From: Victivallales bacterium
GTDB taxonomy: Bacteria; Verrucomicrobiota; Lentisphaeria; Victivallales; JAUVCU01
NCBI GenBank assembly: GCA_029934175.1
Contig: JAOZMT010000211.1
Location: 1-5,062, forward strand
DNA: 5,062 nt
Direction of reading: 5' to 3'
Below the pieces are notes generated by a model. That model did not search any database and was not told the DNA's origin. It saw nothing but the letters and a program-made list of their open reading frames with translations. Position 1 is the first letter of the stretch. Each line of letters begins with the position of its first letter. The translations under genes were made by a program, and so were the position numbers. Shown piece by piece: positions 1-5,062 of this stretch.

Positions 1-77
1 AGCTGTTAGCTGTTAGCTGTTAGCTGTTAGCTGTTAGCTGTTAGCTGTTAGCTGTCAGCTGTTAGCTGTTAGCTGTT
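1..77. repeat. Heptanucleotide tandem array (AGCTGTT)n, 11 units in window
   Basis: Eleven consecutive 7-bp units AGCTGTT (AACAGCT on the minus strand) start at base 1 and end at base 77. Ten are identical; the unit at 50-56 reads AGCTGTC. The array begins at the window edge, so its true length is unknown. It overlaps the 3' end of the kinase gene: the last six codons (Q-L-T-A-N-S) and the stop lie inside it. Seven is not a multiple of three, so the one TAA per unit on the minus strand and the one TAG per unit on the plus strand fall into each frame in turn. The array therefore closes all six frames within about 21 bp. It has no spacers, so it is not a CRISPR. Its role is unknown; slipped-strand length variation is likely for such a repeat, but cannot be seen from one sequence. 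Confidence 0.97.
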
Positions 78-2349
78 TTAAATCTTTTTTATAATATTCT
101 AATTCAAAAATTAATTTAATACTATCTTCTTTATTTTCAATTTTTTCTAAATCTAAAGCTTTTTGAGCAATAATATTCAACCCCAAATTTAAAGCCGCTC
201 CTCTAATAGAATGTGCGATAAATGCAATTTCTTCATAATTATTTGTTCTTTCAGCAGCGAGTATTTCTTCTATTTGTTTTTGATATGTAATTTCAAACCT
301 GTTCATTGCTGCTTCTAACAAATCACTCTTCCAAATTAATTTTGATAATGCTAACTCTTCATCAAAAAAGAGAGGCTGTTGCTTATCTTTATTTAAAAAT
401 TTTGTATTATCTATTTGCAAATATTTTAATATTGTTTTCAATAATTTATTTTGGTCAATAGGTTTTGTTGTATAATCTGTCATTCCAGCATCTAAACATT
501 TTTGTCTATCTCCTTCCATTGCATTTGCAGTAAGGGCTATAATTGGTAAATTTGCGAACTGTGCAGTTTTTCTTATTTTTTTACTAGCATCATATCCTGA
601 TAAGATTGGCATTTGACAATCCATTAAGATTAAATCAATATGAGGATTATTTTTTAGACTTTCTATAGCCTCTTCTCCATTTTCAACTGTTATTATTTCT
701 TTCGTTCCCCAATTTTGTAAAATTTCTGAGATAATCATCATATTTATATCGTTATCTTCTGCTACAAGAATTGTCTTATTATTCAAGATATTTTTAGAAT
801 TTAAGACAATGCTTTCTTTATAATTCACTCTTTTTAGGATTTCAGTTGCTCCTTCTGACGACTCTTCAAAAGGAATAATAACTGTAAATTCACTTCCTTT
901 ATTGAATTCACTCGAAATAGTAATTGTTCCGCCCATTAACTCAACAAATTGCTTGCATATAGTTAATCCAAGACCAGTTCCACCGTATTCGCGTGTCGTT
1001 GAATTGTCGGCTTGATTAAATGATTCAAATAATAAATTAATTTTTTCTTTAGGTATTCCTATCCCCGAATCTTTTACAATAAATTTAATATAATATTTCT
1101 CCGCTTCAAACTTATCTAAACTTATATTTAATTCAACTGAACCTTTATGTGTAAATTTAAAAGCGTTACTTAAAAGATTTGTCAATACTTGTTGTATTTT
1201 CTGATAGTCTCCATTAATCAACAACTCTTTTTTACAATTATTTAAAATATTAAAATCAACTTCCAAATTTTTAGAGTAAGAGCTAAATGTATTATTTACT
1301 TCATATAACATATCATTTAAATCGAAATTAACATATTCCATTACCACTTTACCTGCTTCTATTTTTGATACATCTAAAATATCACTAATAATCTGCAATA
1401 ACGAAACAGATGATGTTGAAATTGATTTAACAAATTTATCTTGCTTTTCATTTAGCTCTGTTAATTGCAATAAATCATTAGTTCCAATAATTCCATTCAA
1501 AGGCGTTCTTATTTCATGAGACATATTTGCCAGGAACTCACTTTTTGCTTTACTTAACTTTAATGCTTCCAATGTCGTATCTTTCAATTTTTTTGTGCGT
1601 TCCTCGATTTTATATTCAAGTTCATTATTTAATGTTTCAAATTTATCATTTTTGTCTTTTATATTATCTAACATTGCATTAAATCTATCGACTAAAGTTC
1701 CTATCTCATCATTCCCATATTTTTTTCCTCTGATAGAATAATCTTGCTGCTTTTCAATATCATCCATTGCATCAATTAAACAAAACATTGGATTAATAAG
1801 TATTTTTTTGAATATAAATGAGACTATCCAAATAAGCAAAAAGGAAAAAATAAGTAGAAAAATTGCACATATCGCATACTGTTGCTTTCTCTTTGCTAAA
1901 AATTCTGCATGCTTCGCAATTGATAAATATCCTATAGTCTTTCCGTGCAATAATATTGGCTTACACTTTTTTAATATATTATTTTCAATACAAATTTTGC
2001 CGCAAGTTAACCTTGACTTACAATCTTTAAAATAATTATCTTTTTTATTATAAGAAAGAAACTCTTTTTTCTGAACATTTAACAATTCGATACTTAAAAT
2101 AGATTTATCTGTAGTTATTAAATCTATTATTTCTTGAGCTTCTCCTTTATCTTTAAATTCTAATGAAAGACTAAAACTCGCCGATTGCATATCAAAAAAT
2201 ATATTAAATTCTTTCTTTATTATCTCTTTAATCGTATAATTGTCATATATTGCAAGAGCAATTATAACTAAAAATAAAGCTACAAATGACGAGAGAATAG
2301 TTGCTCCCAAAATTTTATACTTTATTGACATATCTCTAATCTTTTTCAT
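55..2349 (-). CDS. Hybrid sensor histidine kinase (CHASE8-like periplasmic domain, HAMP, HisKA, HATPase, receiver, HPt)
   Basis: Inner-membrane sensor kinase of 764 residues, predicted to autophosphorylate and pass phosphate internally to an HPt domain. Visible in order: TM helix about 13-35; periplasmic domain about 36-157, resembling the YfiN-type CHASE8 sensor, with four cysteines (110, 116, 120, 129); TM helix about 158-181; HAMP about 182-234 (Pro187, DEIG at 214-217); coiled coil about 232-268; HisKA with phosphoacceptor His278 in MSHEIRTP; HATPase with Asn395 (N box), D427-S-G-I-G (G1), F441-E-S-F and GGTGLGL at 456-462; receiver about 525-645 with Glu531/Asp532, phosphoacceptor Asp577, Thr607 and Lys629; C-terminal HPt with His713 in AHSIRG. 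All catalytic residues are present. The ATG at 2349 has AGAAGGA 7 nt upstream and overlaps the YfiR-like gene by 14 nt; Met7 (2331) is an alternative start with a weaker site. The final residues are encoded by the tandem array. No DNA-binding or GGDEF output is attached, so the next partner is encoded elsewhere. Domain architecture is certain; the signal is not known. Confidence 0.95.
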   Translation of the reverse strand: MKKIRDMSIKYKILGATILSSFVALFLVIIALAIYDNYTIKEIIKKEFNIFFDMQSASFSLSLEFKDKGEAQEIIDLITTDKSILSIELLNVQKKEFLSYNKKDNYFKDCKSRLTCGKICIENNILKKCKPILLHGKTIGYLSIAKHAEFLAKRKQQYAICAIFLLIFSFLLIWIVSFIFKKILINPMFCLIDAMDDIEKQQDYSIRGKKYGNDEIGTLVDRFNAMLDNIKDKNDKFETLNNELEYKIEERTKKLKDTTLEALKLSKAKSEFLANMSHEIRTPLNGIIGTNDLLQLTELNEKQDKFVKSISTSSVSLLQIISDILDVSKIEAGKVVMEYVNFDLNDMLYEVNNTFSSYSKNLEVDFNILNNCKKELLINGDYQKIQQVLTNLLSNAFKFTHKGSVELNISLDKFEAEKYYIKFIVKDSGIGIPKEKINLLFESFNQADNSTTREYGGTGLGLTICKQFVELMGGTITISSEFNKGSEFTVIIPFEESSEGATEILKRVNYKESIVLNSKNILNNKTILVAEDNDINMMIISEILQNWGTKEIITVENGEEAIESLKNNPHIDLILMDCQMPILSGYDASKKIRKTAQFANLPIIALTANAMEGDRQKCLDAGMTDYTTKPIDQNKLLKTILKYLQIDNTKFLNKDKQQPLFFDEELALSKLIWKSDLLEAAMNRFEITYQKQIEEILAAERTNNYEEIAFIAHSIRGAALNLGLNIIAQKALDLEKIENKEDSIKLIFELEYYKKDLKQLTANS

Positions 2350-2884
2350 CTTTTATTCCTTCTTTTATTATCTTTTTTGCATATCTCGCAAGTTTTGGAC
2401 TTATTTTAATATTTGCACAATTCGCAACTTTATAATTAAGTTGAAATCTATATTTGTCTTTAAAAATTACAAACCCTATCATTCCGCCTTTATCAATAAA
2501 GTATTCTCCAGTTCCTATTAATAAAGTATGTGGTTTCAATAATTTTGTCAAATTTTCTGCGGTGTGTGCAACATAAAGAATATGCGAAAACTGGACATCT
2601 TCAATAGTTTTATATCTCTGAATAAAAACCTTTCGCCCTTTGATAGTTTTTCCCTTATAAAATTTTTCTAAACTTGTGCCAAAAGGATCTTTCCCTAAAA
2701 CTGCAAATATAAAAGGTGAATCTTTAGTTTTGAATTTATAATCTGTCCAAGTAATATAATGTTCGGATAATTTGTGAAAAATCTTTAATTGATGCAAGTT
2801 TTCAGCGTTTTGCGTGTCTAACCCTTTCACTGAAAATGAAATAAAAAACATAAAAACAAATAATATTTTTATAAAAGAAGTCAT
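2336..2884 (-). CDS. YfiR family (DUF4154) periplasmic protein
   Basis: Small exported protein of 182 residues. Residues 1-20 form a signal peptide: Lys6, a hydrophobic stretch ILFVFMFFISFSV, and cleavage probably near residue 20. The mature part follows the YfiR/DUF4154 pattern: a WT pair at 46-47 after a helix (WP in many relatives), AVLGKDPFG at 61-69, a HILYVAH strand at 101-107, GGMIGF at 133-138, FQLN at 147-150, and a closing helix PKLARYAKKI. In Pseudomonas aeruginosa, YfiR holds the inner-membrane cyclase YfiN inactive from the periplasm and is sequestered by outer-membrane YfiB. By analogy this protein probably sits between the receptor and the kinase encoded on either side; that is inference. 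The mature protein has a single cysteine (156), so it cannot form an intramolecular disulfide. It starts 3 nt after the receptor's stop, with no good Shine-Dalgarno sequence, and overlaps the kinase start by 14 nt. The family call is secure; the partner is not proven. Confidence 0.9.
   Translation of the reverse strand: MTSFIKILFVFMFFISFSVKGLDTQNAENLHQLKIFHKLSEHYITWTDYKFKTKDSPFIFAVLGKDPFGTSLEKFYKGKTIKGRKVFIQRYKTIEDVQFSHILYVAHTAENLTKLLKPHTLLIGTGEYFIDKGGMIGFVIFKDKYRFQLNYKVANCANIKISPKLARYAKKIIKEGIKDEKD
2357..2363 (-). promoter_or_regulatory. Ribosome binding site of the kinase gene
   Basis: AGAAGGA on the minus strand lies 7 nt before the ATG at 2349, inside the last codons of the YfiR-like gene. 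This site favours the ATG at 2349 over the in-frame Met at 2331, which has only a weak purine stretch in front of it. With the 14-nt overlap it suggests that kinase translation is coupled to termination of the YfiR-like protein. Confidence 0.7.
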
Positions 2885-2887
2885 TTA

Positions 2888-4939
2888 TTAAAATGTATAT
2901 TCCATCATTAAAAAGAAAGAACGAGGTGTTTCTGTTGATTGAATAGAAAGGTATGTTGAGCGATATTCAGGGTGTGAACTATCCAATAAATTTTTACCAA
3001 CAAGAGAAATTGTCATATTTTCAGTAGGTTTCCAAGCAATTCTAGCATCCATTGCGATATATGCAGGAATATTCCAAGTATATGTTTTAGCATCATTTCT
3101 ACGACCTTCTACTTCACTAACATACCTTAAACCTAAGTCTAATTCAAAATCATAAGGCAAATCCATAAAAGATTGTAAAAAAGCTTGATTCGTTGGTGTT
3201 TCTGTCTCTGGTGTTTCTTCTGCTGCAAAATAAAAGTTTTTATCTTGAAACTTTGCACTCATATACAAATAACTATAACCAGCTTGTAATTGCCACCAAT
3301 CATAAATTTTATATTTCGATGATAATTCTAAGCCATAAGTTGTTACATCCATATCATTACCACAATAAATTTTTGTGCTAGTCGGCGAATCCATATTTGT
3401 TGTTCTCTGATTATTATATTCATTATAAAAAAGAGCTAAATCTACATATAAGGCATCTGAAAGTTGATGTCTGTAGCCCATTTCATAAACCATAGCGTCT
3501 TCACTTTTGTATTCATTAGTTGTATTCCAAGTAAGATGTGGAGGAGCAGGAAGTCCAGCTTCTGGATTTGCATTAGCTTCACTTGCCAATAAACCGCCAC
3601 CTCTCTCAACAACAGATGGAGTTCGAACAGCTCTTGCAGCAGAAAGCCAAAATGCACTATGCTCTGTTGGAGTTAAAGTAAATCTTGCACTTGGCTGAAA
3701 TTCAAAACCAGTGTAATCATTTCGTTCAATTTTTGTTCCTATTGTAAAAGTCAGTAAGTCTTCTATTAGCGTTATTTCATTTTGAATAAAACAACTAAGT
3801 AAGTCAAGAGAACCATCACTATCTTTAAAACTTATATATTTGCCACCTTCAAGATCGTAGAAAAGTTTTCTGTATCCTAACCCCCATATTAAATTATAAT
3901 TTTCCATTATTTCAAAATTATGCTGAAAGTCTAAGTCAAAAGTATTAAATTCTGAAATATAGTCAAAATTTTCAAACTTTTTATAATCATAATAACCTTG
4001 AAGCGTAAAACTAGATGTGTCAGATATTTCATGCTCCCATTTGCTTAAAAGATGTAAGCCTTTTGTTTTTCTTTCTTCTTTTTCATATTTGTGGAAAAAT
4101 TCTGGTTTTACAGTAACAGGGAAAGTGTCCCAGTTTAATCTAAAAGACTCAATTCGTCTTATATTATTCGATTGTGATTGATACATTTTAAAATCGAGAA
4201 TTATATCATCATCAGGCGTTGGAGATGTATCAATGCGTGTGCCTAACTGCCACGATTTATGATTGTCATCTGTTTGAAATCCTTGATATGGCTCCATTTC
4301 ATCGTTATTAAAATACTTAAGATAGCCTCTATAATATGAACTACCGCCTATTTGGTCACCGTATCTAATCCCTCCAAATTCTTTATCATAAGTTCCTACT
4401 CCAGCATAGATTAAGCCACCTTGTGTATCTTGTGCTTTTTTTGTAATAACATTTATAATACCATTTACAGCATTAGCACCCCATAAAGATGAACCTGGTC
4501 CACGAATTATTTCAATTCTATCAACATCTTGTAACATAACGCTTTCATGCTCCCAATAAACACCAGCAAAAACAGGTGTGTAAATACTACGACCATCAAT
4601 CATTACAAGTAATTTGTTTGCATATTTACCAGCAAAGCCACGAGAAGAAATAGACCAACTGTTTCCCGAGATTTTAGCAACATTAAGACCTGGCACATAT
4701 CGCAAGGCTTCAGGAATACTTCTTGCCCCTGAACGACGAATATCTTCATTTGTCAATACAAAAACCGCTGCCGAAGATTTTAAGACAGATTGTGGTTTTC
4801 TTGCTAGAGTGGTAATAGTCATATCCATCAAGCTCTCCAAACCAAAATCATTGTCTGCCTGTTCTACTTGAACTTCATCTGCAAATATTATGTTCGTTAT
4901 AAACAAAAATATAACCATAAAAAATAAAAATTTTCTCAC
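2888..4939 (-). CDS. TonB-dependent outer-membrane receptor
   Basis: Outer-membrane beta-barrel transporter of 683 residues, expected to import a ligand using TonB-ExbBD energy. Residues 1-20 are a signal peptide ending in IIFA, with cleavage likely before Asp21. A TonB-box-like stretch MTITTLA follows at about 40-46. The plug domain is about 51-168: AAVFVLTNEDIRRSG, the EALRYVPG turn, LVMIDGRSIY at 111-120, VDRIEIIRGPGSSLWGANAV at 139-158 and NGIINVITKK after it. The rest (about 180-683) is barrel, closing with a final strand ending in YTF, the C-terminal aromatic used for barrel assembly. Length is usual for BtuB/CirA-like receptors. There is no N-terminal STN signalling extension of the FecA type. 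The substrate cannot be told from sequence; iron-siderophore, heme or cobalamin are all possible. The start is GTG at 4939, supported by a strong AAGGAG and an intact signal peptide; an internal ATG at residue 8 would cut into the signal peptide. First gene of the operon. Confidence 0.95.
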   Translation of the reverse strand: MRKFLFFMVIFLFITNIIFADEVQVEQADNDFGLESLMDMTITTLARKPQSVLKSSAAVFVLTNEDIRRSGARSIPEALRYVPGLNVAKISGNSWSISSRGFAGKYANKLLVMIDGRSIYTPVFAGVYWEHESVMLQDVDRIEIIRGPGSSLWGANAVNGIINVITKKAQDTQGGLIYAGVGTYDKEFGGIRYGDQIGGSSYYRGYLKYFNNDEMEPYQGFQTDDNHKSWQLGTRIDTSPTPDDDIILDFKMYQSQSNNIRRIESFRLNWDTFPVTVKPEFFHKYEKEERKTKGLHLLSKWEHEISDTSSFTLQGYYDYKKFENFDYISEFNTFDLDFQHNFEIMENYNLIWGLGYRKLFYDLEGGKYISFKDSDGSLDLLSCFIQNEITLIEDLLTFTIGTKIERNDYTGFEFQPSARFTLTPTEHSAFWLSAARAVRTPSVVERGGGLLASEANANPEAGLPAPPHLTWNTTNEYKSEDAMVYEMGYRHQLSDALYVDLALFYNEYNNQRTTNMDSPTSTKIYCGNDMDVTTYGLELSSKYKIYDWWQLQAGYSYLYMSAKFQDKNFYFAAEETPETETPTNQAFLQSFMDLPYDFELDLGLRYVSEVEGRRNDAKTYTWNIPAYIAMDARIAWKPTENMTISLVGKNLLDSSHPEYRSTYLSIQSTETPRSFFLMMEYTF

Positions 4940-4947
4940 TAAACTAT

Positions 4948-4953
4948 CTCCTT
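4948..4953 (-). promoter_or_regulatory. Ribosome binding site fixing a GTG start
   Basis: AAGGAG on the minus strand is separated by 8 nt from a GTG codon at 4939-4937. This strong, ideally spaced site is the reason to take GTG as the receptor's start. It is the best Shine-Dalgarno sequence in the operon, consistent with the receptor being the most strongly translated of the three genes. Confidence 0.8.
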
Positions 4954-4981
4954 TTTAATACATATAAATTTAATAACTAAA

Positions 4982-5009
4982 ACTATATCATATTATTAAT
5001 AATTTTCAA
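4982..5009 (-). promoter_or_regulatory. Putative sigma70-type promoter of the operon
   Basis: On the minus strand TTGAAA (5009-5004) is followed after 16 bp by TATAGT (4987-4982), preceded by TGA as in an extended -10. Transcription would start near 4975, giving a leader of about 35 nt before the GTG. The spacer holds a perfect 12-bp palindrome, ATTATTAATAAT (4992-5003), which could be an operator. The region is so AT-rich that chance matches are likely; a weaker alternative is TTGTAA/ATATTA further upstream. Confidence 0.45.
4992..5003. promoter_or_regulatory. 12-bp perfect palindrome in promoter spacer (possible operator)
   Basis: ATTATTAATAAT equals its own reverse complement and lies between the predicted -35 and -10 boxes, where a bound repressor would block polymerase. 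It loosely recalls the ATAAT-type hexamers of Fur boxes but does not match the 19-bp consensus. It is composed only of A and T, so it may be chance. Confidence 0.25.
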
Positions 5010-5062
5010 CTAAAAAACTCATTTTTTATAATATATTTGACCAATTTCAGATTACAAAAAAA

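Noticed and set aside
55..57. TGA read as a sense codon
   Set aside because: Visible tryptophans I checked are TGG, no in-frame TGA occurs inside any of the three genes, and the HPt domain is already complete before this stop.
1..77. CRISPR array
   Set aside because: Units are 7 bp and contiguous, with no spacers; it is a simple tandem repeat.
1808..2521. Two plus-strand open frames (1808-2035 and 2240-2521) with hydrophobic stretches
   Set aside because: They mirror the kinase and YfiR-like genes on the other strand; the hydrophobic look comes from A/T-rich antisense codons.
3442..3657. Minus-strand open frame of 71 codons inside the receptor gene
   Set aside because: It is a frame-shifted reading of the receptor barrel, which itself is intact and shows no frameshift.
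3507..3698. Plus-strand open frame of 63 codons rich in Ala, Gly and Pro
   Set aside because: It lies wholly inside the receptor's barrel region, antisense to a secure gene, and has no family pattern; it is a by-product of a locally G+C-richer stretch.
4614..4871. Plus-strand open frame of 85 codons
   Set aside because: Antisense to the conserved plug and signal peptide region of the receptor; no recognisable domain and no good ribosome binding site.
4985..5010. Fur box
   Set aside because: The ATTATTAATAAT palindrome is AT-rich like a Fur site but lacks the GATAAT...ATTATC core over 19 bp; not enough to name the regulator.
5056..5062. Terminator of an upstream gene (T-run on the minus strand at the right edge)
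   Set aside because: Only the T-run is in the window; no stem can be seen, so it cannot be supported.

Overview
The window is AT-rich (by eye about 25-35% G+C) and carries three genes, all on the minus strand and packed head to tail. Read in transcription order (right to left) they are a TonB-dependent outer-membrane receptor (4939-2888), a small secreted YfiR-family (DUF4154) protein (2884-2336) and a hybrid sensor histidine kinase with receiver and HPt domains (2349-55). A plausible sigma70-type promoter lies in the 123 bp upstream of the receptor. The kinase gene ends inside a perfect-register heptanucleotide tandem array that fills positions 1-77 and runs off the left edge.

The organism must be a diderm (Gram-negative-type) bacterium, because the operon encodes an outer-membrane beta-barrel with a TonB plug and a periplasmic protein. 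Stop codons are read as in the standard bacterial code and codon use is strongly A/T-biased. I cannot place the phylum from these three genes; several low-GC diderm groups would fit.

The gaps are 3 nt between receptor and YfiR, and a 14-nt overlap between YfiR and kinase, so the three are almost certainly one transcript with coupled translation. They cover the whole envelope: receptor in the outer membrane, YfiR-like protein in the periplasm, and kinase in the inner membrane with a periplasmic sensor domain. In the known YfiBNR system, periplasmic YfiR controls an inner-membrane CHASE8-HAMP-GGDEF cyclase (YfiN) and is itself controlled from the outer membrane by YfiB. Here the outer-membrane partner appears to be a TonB-dependent receptor, and the output is a His-Asp-His phosphorelay instead of c-di-GMP synthesis. 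That reading is an inference from domain content and gene order, and it is the main point of interest. Secondary points are a four-cysteine cluster in the kinase's periplasmic domain, and the heptamer array, which supplies the kinase's last six residues and its stop codon and closes all six reading frames.
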